From: UBA4246 sp045113695
GTDB lineage: Bacteria > Bacillota > Clostridia > Christensenellales > Aristaeellaceae
DNA length: 14,885 bases
Assembly (NCBI GenBank): GCA_045113695.1
Contig: JBGUJG010000112.1
Coordinates: 1-14,885 of the forward strand
Direction: 5' to 3'
In this document: one piece after another, positions 7,028 through 13,922 of the stretch
How the letters are laid out: each line of letters begins with the position of its first letter
Numbering within the stretch: the first letter of the stretch is position 1
The notes under the pieces: generated by a model
Databases searched by the model: none
What the model saw: the letters and a program-made list of their open reading frames with translations, nothing else
Told to the model about the DNA's origin: nothing
Program-made: the position numbers and the translations under genes

Positions 7028-8203
7028 TTAATTAATCGGTACCGGTTCTTCAGGCGGCTGCCAGTCCCCGTCCGCCGGGGCGACCGGGCCGTCGTACCAG
7101 CCCAGCACGCTGTTCAGACGGACGTAATGCCGGCCGCCCATGGTGCGGACCAGGCTCATCACGTCGCCTTCGCGGACCGGCAGGACGTAATCGGTATAAT
7201 CCGTATTGAGCCGGCCCGGATGATCCCGGTCGATGGCTTCGTCCGGCACCCGGACGGTCCGCCCGTGCCAGGAAACCCGCGTAAAGCCCTGCCCGTCCGG
7301 CCCCAGCACGGTGACTTCCCGGTCGTGATATTTGATATAGGTACAGGAAGCGGAGCCTTTCTGCCCGGCCAGGGCTTTCACCCGGGGCAGCTCGTCTTCC
7401 CAGACAAACGAAAAGCGGTCGGACGCCGGGTCTTCCCAGATGACGCAGTTGAGCTGCCCGCTCTTCTTGACCCCGCAGCCCCCGTCCAGGCAGAGGATCT
7501 TCCTGTCCCGGCAGAGCAGGGGGGACATGTCCATCCGGTCGTCCCGGTACAGGACAGCCGGCCAGTGGCCGACCGCCACATATTTGGGAAAAGACAGGCC
7601 TCTTAACAGGAAATTGTCGCATTTCAGGTACGGGTCGCTGTCCCTGCCGGCAATCTCTGAAAGCCGCAGATGGGGCAGACCGCCGTGGACGAAGGTCATC
7701 CGCGGGGTATCGAGGATGGTGGGAAGACCGGTCATGAACGAAATCTCCCGGTCAAACCTCGTGCGGATCTCCCGGAGCAAAGCCTTTTCATCCATTTCCT
7801 TTTCAAAGGGAACGCCCAGCTCCGCGCACATCTCCATCAGCAGGCAGCCGCCCCACCAAGCCTTCATCTTCGGCGCAAGTTCAAAGAGGCTGTGCCGTTT
7901 TTCCGGATCGCCGCTCAGCAGCTTATTCAGGGTAAAAACGTCCATGTTGCCCATCAGGGTAAAGACCCGGCGGGTTTCGCTCAGCCCCATCAGCGTGCGG
8001 ACGACCGCCAGGCTTTCCGCGCCCTTTTCCAGCAGATCCCCCGCAATCACAAGGGTGTCCTCCGGGGAAAACGCCGCCCGGCGGAGTACCTTCCTGAGCG
8101 CCTCCGCGTGACCATGAATGTCGGACAGGATCAGCACCCGCCGGCCCGGGGGCAGTTCGGCACGGACCACTCGCACCGTCTGATAGGATGGCAGGGCCGT
8201 CAT
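7028..8203 (-). CDS. Calcineurin-like metallophosphoesterase with C-terminal SH3-like region
   Basis: A 391-residue predicted cytoplasmic phosphoesterase with no signal peptide or membrane span. Dinuclear-metal motifs of the PPP/ApaH-like family are present: LSDIHGH (D28, H30), AGDLLEKG (D56), GNMD (N86), VHGGLPH (H173) and VGHWP (H213). The usual GNHE/GNHD box reads GNMD, so the histidine that normally helps protonate the leaving group is Met87. This suggests an altered mechanism or another group doing the job. After about residue 285 comes a beta-rich tail. Its end (GDVMSLVRTMGGRHYVRL then GWYDGP, about 346-373) resembles a bacterial SH3 module, which is unusual for a cytoplasmic phosphoesterase. 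The ATG overlaps the purA stop in ATGA with only a weak ribosome binding site, pointing to translational coupling and perhaps a nucleotide substrate. The substrate is unknown. Confidence 0.85.
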   Translation of the reverse strand: MTALPSYQTVRVVRAELPPGRRVLILSDIHGHAEALRKVLRRAAFSPEDTLVIAGDLLEKGAESLAVVRTLMGLSETRRVFTLMGNMDVFTLNKLLSGDPEKRHSLFELAPKMKAWWGGCLLMEMCAELGVPFEKEMDEKALLREIRTRFDREISFMTGLPTILDTPRMTFVHGGLPHLRLSEIAGRDSDPYLKCDNFLLRGLSFPKYVAVGHWPAVLYRDDRMDMSPLLCRDRKILCLDGGCGVKKSGQLNCVIWEDPASDRFSFVWEDELPRVKALAGQKGSASCTYIKYHDREVTVLGPDGQGFTRVSWHGRTVRVPDEAIDRDHPGRLNTDYTDYVLPVREGDVMSLVRTMGGRHYVRLNSVLGWYDGPVAPADGDWQPPEEPVPIN

Positions 8204-9474
8204 CTGCTGATCATCTCGCTGCGCTTCGGCCCGTTGGACAGGTAGCGGATGGGGGTTTCCATCTCCTTTTCAAGGAACTCAACGTAATTCCGGCAGGCCT
8301 CCGGCAGGTCCCGGAAGTCCCGGATGCCGCGGATATCGGTTTTCCATCCGGGCAGGACGGTATAAACGGGCTTCGCCTTTTCAAGCACCGGCGTCACCGG
8401 GAAATCCCGGGTCACGCCTGCTTCCGTCTCATAGCCGACGCAGACGCGGATCTCGTCCAGATAGGACAGCACGTCCAGGTTGGTCAGGGCCGCGGCGGTC
8501 GCCCCCTGCAGCATGCAGCCGTAGCGGGTCGCCACCGCGTCGAACCAGCCCACCCGGCGCGGGCGGCCGGTCTTGGCGCCGTACTCCCCGGCGTCCCCGC
8601 CGCGGCGGCGGAGCTCCTCTGCCTCGTCCCCGAAAAGCTCGGTCACAAAGGGGCCGGCGCCCACGCAGGAGGAGTATGCCTTCGTCACCGCGATGATCTC
8701 TTCCATCGCCCGGGGCGGGATGCCCGCTCCGACCGCGCCGTAGCCTGCCAGCGGGGAAGAGGAGGTGGTGAAGGGGAAAATGCCGTTGTCCGGGTCGCGC
8801 AGGGTGCCCAGCTGGCCCTCCAGGAGGATCTTCTTTCCCTCCCGGACGGCGCGGTTCAGGTACTGGGCCGCGTCCGTCACCATCGGGCGGATCTTCTGGC
8901 CCAGGGCATAGTATTTTTCCGTCAGGGCTTCCGGGTCCAGTTCCGGCTGATGATACAGCTCCCGCAGCAATGTATTTTTGAGGGAGGCCACATTCTCAAA
9001 GCGCTTCCGCAGCAGGTCTTTGTCGAACAGCTGGCAGACCTGCATGCCGATTTTGGCGTATTTGTCCGAATAAAACGGGGCGATGCCGGATTTGGTGGAG
9101 CCGAAGCTGCCCTTGCCCAGGCGAGCCTCTTCATAGCAGTCCAGCGCCACGTGGTATTCCGTCAGCACCTGCGCCCGGTCGGAGATCAGCAGGTTCGGCG
9201 TCCGCCCGGTGCGGCTCTGCACTTCCTGAAGTTCGCCGAGCAGGGCTTCGATGTCCAGCGCGACGCCCATGCCGATCACGTTCATCACGTCCGGATGCAG
9301 AACGCCGGACGGCAGCAGGTGCAGGGCGAACTTGCCCTCGTCCGTAATAATGGTATGTCCGGCGTTCGCCCCGCCCTGAAAGCGGACAACGATATCGCTC
9401 TGACAAGCCAGCAGATCGGTAATCTTCCCTTTTCCTTCGTCGCCCCAGTTGGCGCCGACAATCGCTCGTACCAT
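8200..9474 (-). CDS. purA: Adenylosuccinate synthetase
   Basis: PurA joins IMP and aspartate using GTP to form adenylosuccinate, the first committed step to AMP. The chosen 424-residue product begins MVRAIVGANWGDEGKGK. The GTP-binding and catalytic motif GANWGDEGKGK is at 7-17 and QGGANAGHT near 33-41. D12 and H40 correspond to the catalytic Asp13 and His41 of the E. coli enzyme. Also present are GSTKSGI, LLEGQLG, TTSSSPLAG and KTGRPRRVGWFD. The family often reads QWGDEGKGK; here it is NWGDEGKGK. The ATG at 9474, after an AGAAGG-type site, was preferred over a TTG 36 bases upstream because it gives the usual family N-terminus. It is the first gene of a leftward operon with a phosphoesterase and fprA. 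No strong leftward promoter is evident; a TATAAC at 9521-9516 is a weak -10 candidate. Confidence 0.96.
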   Translation of the reverse strand: MVRAIVGANWGDEGKGKITDLLACQSDIVVRFQGGANAGHTIITDEGKFALHLLPSGVLHPDVMNVIGMGVALDIEALLGELQEVQSRTGRTPNLLISDRAQVLTEYHVALDCYEEARLGKGSFGSTKSGIAPFYSDKYAKIGMQVCQLFDKDLLRKRFENVASLKNTLLRELYHQPELDPEALTEKYYALGQKIRPMVTDAAQYLNRAVREGKKILLEGQLGTLRDPDNGIFPFTTSSSPLAGYGAVGAGIPPRAMEEIIAVTKAYSSCVGAGPFVTELFGDEAEELRRRGGDAGEYGAKTGRPRRVGWFDAVATRYGCMLQGATAAALTNLDVLSYLDEIRVCVGYETEAGVTRDFPVTPVLEKAKPVYTVLPGWKTDIRGIRDFRDLPEACRNYVEFLEKEMETPIRYLSNGPKRSEMISR

Positions 9475-9581
9475 GGCGCAGCCTTCTTTCCCGAAAAATA
9501 AAGCGGTCAAACCATGTTATATTCAACGCCCCGTTCCCGAATTCCTTCTGCCGGATGTAAATTCTTTGGCGGGCCGCCGTA

Positions 9582-9610
9582 TTGAACGGGCGGAAAAAAT
9601 CGTGTATAAT
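9582..9610 (+). promoter_or_regulatory. Strong sigma-A promoter for the leader RNA and S41 peptidase gene
   Basis: TTGAAC (9582-9587), a 17-base spacer and a perfect TATAAT (9605-9610). The expected start point is near 9617, leaving about 217 bases of untranslated RNA before the ATG at 9834. That RNA is predicted to be highly structured. Confidence 0.8.
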
Positions 9611-9618
9611 GCTTTTAA

Positions 9619-9816
9619 CCGTTTTCCCTCTGATACAGGAAAATACGGATGATTAATGCTGATTTACGTCTGGAACATGCGCAGATGCGGTATGAATTTT
9701 GTGTCAGATCAAGGAAGACGGCCGAAAGCGTACCCGTAGGTACGGTGAGGGCGTCTGACACAGAGATGGCGCAAAAGGCGCCCGCAGATGTGCATGAGTC
9801 AGGCATAAATCAGTAT
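9619..9816 (+). ncRNA. Candidate structured RNA: 6S-like RNA or riboswitch-like leader
   Basis: Hand folding shows an orderly structure. A 5' hairpin pairs 9619-9627 with 9638-9648 (a TA bulge on the 3' side). Next, 9656-9690 pairs in one constant register with 9782-9816, broken only by one C-A mismatch and two symmetric two-base internal loops: a tandem G-A/A-G (9684-9685 with 9787-9788) and an A-G/A-A (9674-9675 with 9797-9798). Inside is an AT-rich strand (9691-9696), then a stem 9697-9708/9754-9765 with GTGTCAGA/TCTGACAC at its core. It is topped by GCC/GGC and the hairpin CGTACC-CGTA-GGTACG (9729-9744). On the 3' side is GGCGC-AAAAG-GCGCC (9768-9782). The long rod with a large central bubble and a 3'-side hairpin recalls 6S RNA. 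Alternatively it is a cis-acting leader, since the 3' strand abuts the ribosome binding site at 9817. I could not match it to a known riboswitch consensus. Confidence 0.6.
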
Positions 9817-9833
9817 AAGGAGGACTCTCGGAG

Positions 9834-11768
9834 ATGCTGAAACGTATCCTGGCCCTGTTTACCGCCCTGATCCTGCTGTGCGGCTGCGCCGCGGCAGAAA
9901 CCGCCGCCGCCCCGGAAACCGCTGCCGCGCCGGAAACGGCCGCCCGTCAGATCGGGATGAAAACCTATCCTTTCTATCTTTTTACCTCCCAGGAAACCTG
10001 GCCGGAAGAATTCCCCCTGTATTTCGCAGACGGGGCCGCCGACCTTCCCTTCGTGGAACTGAACGACTGGGTCAAACTGCTGAACTGGCTGTATCCGAAG
10101 GTTGACCCCGTCCTGTTCGGCGGCTATGAGGTAAAAGCCGAAACCGACGTAGAACACGGCATCGTGCTCTTTACCAGGGAAAACAGCCATCACGCCGCGT
10201 TCGACTTCCAGAACAAAACCATCTTCTGGGATGACTTTATGGGCTTCCTGCGGCAGACGACCGGCGCGTACATCGATATCTCCGGCTTCCCCCCCGTGGA
10301 CGAAGAGGGCCGGCCTTTCCTGCTGAATATGACCAGCAGCCGGGACCGTTACGGAGACGTCACGGAGCTCCGTCTGGCCGACTATGACATCCCCATGATC
10401 GCCCAGGAAGGGAAATACCTCGTTCCCCTGCAGACCCTGTCTGCCTTCTTCACCGTTCCTTATCAGGTCGGCTTCTTCTTCAATCAGGAAGCCCTGTTTG
10501 TCAGCTCCATCTCCGATATGGCGGATCCCGAGGAGGCGTTTCTGCAGCGGCTGGCGGAAGCCGGCCTGCTGACCGAAGAAATGATCCTGGAGGTTCAGGC
10601 GTCGGAAGGCGGACAGGAAGAAAAAATGGCCGCCATGATGGAAAACGCCCTCACAACCGAGACCGGCATGGCGCTCTTCCTGCAATTCCAGGCATCCCTG
10701 CAGACATCCCTCTATCCGCTGTACGCCGCCGGCCCGAAAGGAAAGCGCAGCCAGGCCCTGACCGATTACGGTTTCCAGGAGCTGTGCCTGGAGCTGGACT
10801 CCTTTTACGGGCTGAAGGACGCGCATAATATCAAGGATTTCTTTACCCTGTTCCTCCAGACCGGCCTGATGAGCAGCCTGATGGATCCGGACGCCGGCAA
10901 GGCGGACAGCGCCATCGCGGAACTGACCCAGTACTGGCTCGACGACGGCCACTCCGGATTCAACTCCCCCTCCTACCTGGCGGAAGAAGATCCTTCTGAA
11001 GGGATCGCCTCCGGCCTGAGCATGCTCAGCCGCGATCTGCAGGGCCAGGCAGCGAACCGGTTCCGCGCGGCGCATCCGGAAGCAGGCCCGGGCTATTACG
11101 AAACCGGGAACACCGCCTATGTCACGTTTGACCTTTTCTCTGTGGACGGCGACGAAGAAGAGGGCCTGGATTACTACGCCCTGGCGGAAAAAGACCGGCT
11201 GCCGGAGGATACCCTCGGCCTGATCATCAAAGCGCACCGGCAGATCACCCGCGAAAACAGCCCCATCGAAAACGTCGTGCTGGACCTGAGCTGCAACGGC
11301 GGCGGCGCTGCCCCGGCGGCGATCTTTACCCTGGGCTGGTTCCTGGGAGAAGCGCCGGTTGCCATGCAGAATACCTTCACCGGGTCGGAAACCACCACCG
11401 TCTACCGGGCGGACGTGAACCTGGACCATCAGTTCGATGAAAAAGACACGCTTTCCCACCTGAATCTGTACTGCCTGATCTCTCCGTCCTCCTTCTCCTG
11501 CGGCAACCTGGTGCCCTGGGCCTTCAAGGCCGACGGCCGGGTGACCCTGCTGGGCAAGGTCTCCGGCGGCGGCGCCTGCGTCGTGCAGCATATGACGACC
11601 GCGTGGGGCACCACCTTCCAGATTTCCGGCATCAAGCGGATCTCCTTCACCAAGAACGGGGCCTACTACGACGTGGACCGCGGCGTGGAGCCGGACTACA
11701 TCATCAAATCCTACGATCACTTCTACGACAGGGAAGCCCTGACGAAATTCATCATCGGGCTCTACTGA
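9834..11768 (+). CDS. S41-family (tail-specific protease-like) lipoprotein peptidase
   Basis: A 644-residue predicted lipoprotein. The signal is MLKRILALFTALILLCGC, with lipobox LCGC and the lipidated cysteine at 18, so the protein is probably anchored outside the membrane. A short AAPETAAAPETAA linker follows, then a long N-terminal region of unknown fold (about 40-360). The C-terminal half looks like an S41 protease core: LDDGHSGF (369-376), VVLDLSCNGGG (481-491, the family's DLRxNxGG strand) and LISPSSFSCGNLVPWA (548-563), with S555 the likely nucleophile. A tricorn-like His (H373) may take part. No PDZ domain is evident, unlike CtpA. The substrate is unknown. AAGGAGG (9817-9823) lies 10 bases before the ATG and directly adjoins the structured leader RNA, so expression may respond to it. 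A terminator hairpin lies about 110 bases downstream. Confidence 0.82.
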   Translation: MLKRILALFTALILLCGCAAAETAAAPETAAAPETAARQIGMKTYPFYLFTSQETWPEEFPLYFADGAADLPFVELNDWVKLLNWLYPKVDPVLFGGYEVKAETDVEHGIVLFTRENSHHAAFDFQNKTIFWDDFMGFLRQTTGAYIDISGFPPVDEEGRPFLLNMTSSRDRYGDVTELRLADYDIPMIAQEGKYLVPLQTLSAFFTVPYQVGFFFNQEALFVSSISDMADPEEAFLQRLAEAGLLTEEMILEVQASEGGQEEKMAAMMENALTTETGMALFLQFQASLQTSLYPLYAAGPKGKRSQALTDYGFQELCLELDSFYGLKDAHNIKDFFTLFLQTGLMSSLMDPDAGKADSAIAELTQYWLDDGHSGFNSPSYLAEEDPSEGIASGLSMLSRDLQGQAANRFRAAHPEAGPGYYETGNTAYVTFDLFSVDGDEEEGLDYYALAEKDRLPEDTLGLIIKAHRQITRENSPIENVVLDLSCNGGGAAPAAIFTLGWFLGEAPVAMQNTFTGSETTTVYRADVNLDHQFDEKDTLSHLNLYCLISPSSFSCGNLVPWAFKADGRVTLLGKVSGGGACVVQHMTTAWGTTFQISGIKRISFTKNGAYYDVDRGVEPDYIIKSYDHFYDREALTKFIIGLY

Positions 11769-11875
11769 GCCCATGACAGGGGGGACTCAACCAGGGCCTG
11801 CCGGCCTGTTTTCCGGGTCCTGAGAACCCCGCCATTCCACCCTGAAAATTGTTGATTTCCATTTCTGCTGATACC

Positions 11876-11915
11876 AAAGGGGGCGTTGCAGTTTTGACTC
11901 CGCAACGCCCTCTTT
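11876..11915 (+). terminator. Terminator hairpin, left member of a homologous pair
   Basis: AAAGG plus GGGCGTTGC (11876-11889) pairs with GCAACGCCC plus TCTTT (11902-11915), giving a 14-bp stem with a 12-base loop and a short T-rich tail. It is well placed to end the S41 peptidase transcript. It shares TTGCAGTTTTGAC (11886-11898) and CCCTCTTT with the hairpin at 12528-12567. The preceding 11769-11875 contains only weak hairpin potential and no gene that I can see. Confidence 0.75.
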
Positions 11916-11926
11916 GCTTCAGCTCA

Positions 11927-11939
11927 TGTTATCATAACA
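11927..11939. promoter_or_regulatory. Palindrome upstream of the deaminase gene, possible operator
   Basis: TGTTATCATAACA is a perfect 13-base palindrome centred on C11933, 40 bases before the deaminase start. Its size and position would suit a dimeric repressor site. No convincing -35/-10 pair was found around it, so the role is uncertain. Confidence 0.35.
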
Positions 11940-11979
11940 GTTGCAGTTTCGAAGTTGCCGTTCCACGGAGGGAATGTAT

Positions 11980-12360
11980 ATGCCATTGAGCCAGGCGGAC
12001 AAAGAACTGATTGAATTCGCAGCAGATGTTATCAGGAAAAACTATGACAGCGTCAATTGGTGGCATACTGTAGGCGCTGCAATCAGAACGAAGAGCGGAA
12101 AAGTATACGTCGGGGTGAACTGTGACAGTGTAAGTCACGGGGCCTGTGCGGAAGTGATCGCAATGGGCAGCGCTATTACTGCAGGGGAGCGTGAATTTGA
12201 CACGATTGTGGCTGTACTGGGCGGCGAGACCAGAAAAATCATTCCTCCTTGCGGAAACTGCAGGCAGATGATATATCTGTATGATAAAAACATGAGTATA
12301 ATCGTCAGCGAAGACACAAAGGTAAGTATTCTGGATCTGCTGAAATACCCGTGCGATTAA
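11980..12360 (+). CDS. Cytidine deaminase-fold enzyme, blasticidin-S-deaminase-like
   Basis: A 126-residue zinc hydrolase of the cytidine deaminase fold. Zinc and catalytic residues are C56 and E58 in GACAEVIA and C91 and C94 in PPCGNCRQ. This spacing and the flanking VGVN and VAVLGGETRKIIPPCG segments recall blasticidin S deaminase (Cys54, Glu56, Cys88, Cys91 in the Aspergillus enzyme), and the N-terminus MPLSQ is also alike. Members deaminate cytidine or aminoacyl-nucleoside antibiotics; which applies here is not decidable. The ATG at 11980 was chosen because GGAGGGA (11967-11973) is six bases upstream; an ATG at 11974 touches that site and a TTG at 11941 lacks one. GC content and codon use are visibly lower than in neighbours, and homologous hairpins flank it, suggesting acquisition. 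A small ORF follows 21 bases later. Confidence 0.88.
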   Translation: MPLSQADKELIEFAADVIRKNYDSVNWWHTVGAAIRTKSGKVYVGVNCDSVSHGACAEVIAMGSAITAGEREFDTIVAVLGGETRKIIPPCGNCRQMIYLYDKNMSIIVSEDTKVSILDLLKYPCD

Positions 12361-12381
12361 TGCATAAAGGAATATCAGAAA

Positions 12382-12525
12382 ATGAGCAGCCCCTCTGTTT
12401 ATTGCCGTTTTGATTCCATGACGGATTTGCAGCATTTTTCAGGCTGTACTGTTCATGACCTGGATTGGCATAAGGATCCGGCAATTATTCAGAAATTTTA
12501 TGCCAGAACTTATGAACCAATTTAA
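12382..12525 (+). CDS. Small ORF, 47 residues, downstream of the deaminase gene
   Basis: A short open frame starts with ATG (12382) and ends with TAA (12523-12525). AAAGGAA (12366-12372) lies nine bases upstream, a good ribosome binding site. The gene begins 21 bases after the deaminase stop and ends right at the terminator hairpin, which makes co-transcription plausible. The product starts MSSPSVYCRF and ends FYARTYEPI. It is mildly acidic with His, Asp and aromatic residues, two cysteines (8 and 22) and no signal peptide or membrane span. I recognise no family. It could be a real small protein, or the degraded tail of a longer gene in this low-GC island. Confidence 0.5.
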   Translation: MSSPSVYCRFDSMTDLQHFSGCTVHDLDWHKDPAIIQKFYARTYEPI

Positions 12526-12567
12526 AAAGAGAGGGTATTGCAGTTTTGACCCTGCAGCACCCTCTTT
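12524..12567. terminator. Bidirectional terminator hairpin, right member of the homologous pair
   Basis: Bases 12528-12542 pair with 12553-12567 (AGAGGGT...TGCA with TGCA...ACCCTCT), with one A-C mismatch, G-T wobbles and a 10-base loop. Read leftward, the stem runs into TCTTTTT, a strong end for the dapF-dapL transcript. Read rightward, CTCTTT can end the deaminase/small-ORF transcript. It shares TTGCAGTTTTGAC (12538-12550) with the hairpin at 11876-11915. Bases 12568-12614 hold nothing else that I can see. Confidence 0.8.
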
Positions 12568-12614
12568 ATGTTTCAGAATGTTTCTTGCTGATTTCCGTCC
12601 TTCCATGCGGAACT

Positions 12615-13835
12615 TCAGAACGCCCGGACGATCCTTTCCACCGCGCGCTGCGTGTTTTCCGGGGTGTTGAAGGCCGTCAGGCGGAGGTAGCCTTCGCCCG
12701 CGGCGCCAAAGCCGGCGCCCGGCGTGCCCACGACCTGGGCGCGGGAAAGCAGCTCGTCAAAGAACTGCCAGGAGCCCATGCCTTCCGGCGTTTTCAGCCA
12801 GATATACGGGGAGTTGACCCCGCCGTAGACGGTGAATCCGGCGGCGGTCAGGCCCTCCCGGATGATCCGGGCATTGCCCAGATAGCCTTCGATCAGGCCC
12901 GCGACCTCTTTTTGCCCGATATCGTCCAGGGCGGCGGCGGCGGCGCGCTGCACGGGGTAGGAGACGCCGTTGTTCTTGCTTTCCCCGCGGCGGCGCCACA
13001 GGGCGCCGATGGATACCTGCCGGTCCCCGTCACAGCCCATCAGCTCTTCCGGGATCACCGTATAGGCGCAGCGGACGCCGGTAAATCCGGCGTTTTTGGA
13101 GAACGAGCAGCACTCGACCGCGCAGGTCCGCGCGCCTTCGATCTCAAAGATGCTGTGCGGGATGTTCTTTTCGGTGATATAGGCCTTGTACGCCGCGTCA
13201 AAGACAATCAGCGCGCTGTTCCGGTTCGCCCAGCGGACGATGGGGGTCAGCTGGTCATAGGTCAGGGCCGCGCCGGTGGGGTTGTTCGGGCTGCACAGGT
13301 ACAGCACATCGATCCCGCCGTCCGGCAGCACCGGGGCGAAGCCAGTTTCCGGCGTGCAGGGCAGGGTGATCAGGCGGGGATAGATCCCGTTTTCCTGAAA
13401 GCCGAGGCGTCCGGCCATGGCGTTGGAATCCACATAGACCGGATAGACCGGGTCGGTCACAGCGACGCGGGTATCGGGGGAAAACAGCTCCTGGATGCTG
13501 CCGGTATCCGTCTTGGCTCCGTCGGAGACAAAGATTTCTTTCCGGGAAAGCTTCACGCCCAGGGGGGCGTATTCCTTTTCGATGATGGCATCCAGAAGGA
13601 AATCGTACCCTTCATAGGGCGGATAGCCCCGGAACCCTTCCTTCGTGCCCATCGACAAAGCGCTGTCGGCAAAGGCCTTTGCCACATGGGGGGTCAGCGG
13701 TTTCGTCACGTCGCCGATCCCGAGGCGGATGATTTCCTTTTCCGGGTTCGCCGCCCGGTAGTCGTCCACCCGGTGCGCAATGTCGGCAAACAGATAAGCC
13801 TTGTTCATGCGGGCCATATAAGCGTTGATCTTCAT
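12615..13835 (-). CDS. dapL: LL-diaminopimelate aminotransferase
   Basis: A 406-residue class I/II PLP aminotransferase that converts tetrahydrodipicolinate plus glutamate directly to LL-diaminopimelate, bypassing the succinylase or acetylase branches of lysine and peptidoglycan synthesis. Visible hallmarks are IRLGIGDVTKPLTPHV (36-51), GTKEGFRGYPPYEGY (63-77), DPVYPVYVDSN (128-138), SPNNPTG (182-188), the cofactor-binding D213 and Y216 in VFDAAYKAY, the PLP lysine K247 in SFSKNAGFTG, LWRRRGESKNNGVSY (279-293) and the carboxylate-binding Arg in LRLTAF (about 385). The length is typical for DapL. GAGGA (13842-13846) supports the ATG. It follows dapF by 87 bases on the same strand, and the two act in successive steps, so they are probably co-transcribed. 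Confidence 0.96.
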   Translation of the reverse strand: MKINAYMARMNKAYLFADIAHRVDDYRAANPEKEIIRLGIGDVTKPLTPHVAKAFADSALSMGTKEGFRGYPPYEGYDFLLDAIIEKEYAPLGVKLSRKEIFVSDGAKTDTGSIQELFSPDTRVAVTDPVYPVYVDSNAMAGRLGFQENGIYPRLITLPCTPETGFAPVLPDGGIDVLYLCSPNNPTGAALTYDQLTPIVRWANRNSALIVFDAAYKAYITEKNIPHSIFEIEGARTCAVECCSFSKNAGFTGVRCAYTVIPEELMGCDGDRQVSIGALWRRRGESKNNGVSYPVQRAAAAALDDIGQKEVAGLIEGYLGNARIIREGLTAAGFTVYGGVNSPYIWLKTPEGMGSWQFFDELLSRAQVVGTPGAGFGAAGEGYLRLTAFNTPENTQRAVERIVRAF

Positions 13836-13922
13836 GGGCAGTCCTCATTCCGGCGCGGCTCCCCGGCAAACTCTTCCGGACAAACACCGCCGCTGTTTTG
13901 GCATTCATCCAGGCAAATCAGG

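Noticed and set aside
8188..9501. A 437-codon rightward open frame opposite purA
   Set aside because: purA is unmistakable by motif. The antisense translation shows only composition-driven residues.
9475..9510. Twelve-residue N-terminal extension of PurA from a TTG codon
   Set aside because: The extension lacks family similarity and a good ribosome binding site. The internal ATG gives the canonical N-terminus.
9619..9816. tRNA, tmRNA, SRP RNA, RNase P RNA or T-box identity for the structured RNA
   Set aside because: None of the hallmark sequences I know for these (TTCGA arm with CCA, GGAAGCAGCC-type SRP loop, RNase P core, T-box TGGNACCGCG) is present.
9810..11774. A 654-codon leftward open frame opposite the S41 peptidase
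   Set aside because: Shadow of the peptidase gene. The peptidase has a lipoprotein signal, S41 motifs, a promoter and a ribosome binding site; the antisense frame has none of these.
11769..11875. A hairpin near CAGGGCC/GGCCTG after the S41 gene as a terminator
   Set aside because: The stem is bulged and followed by only four T. The hairpin at 11876-11915 is the more convincing terminator.
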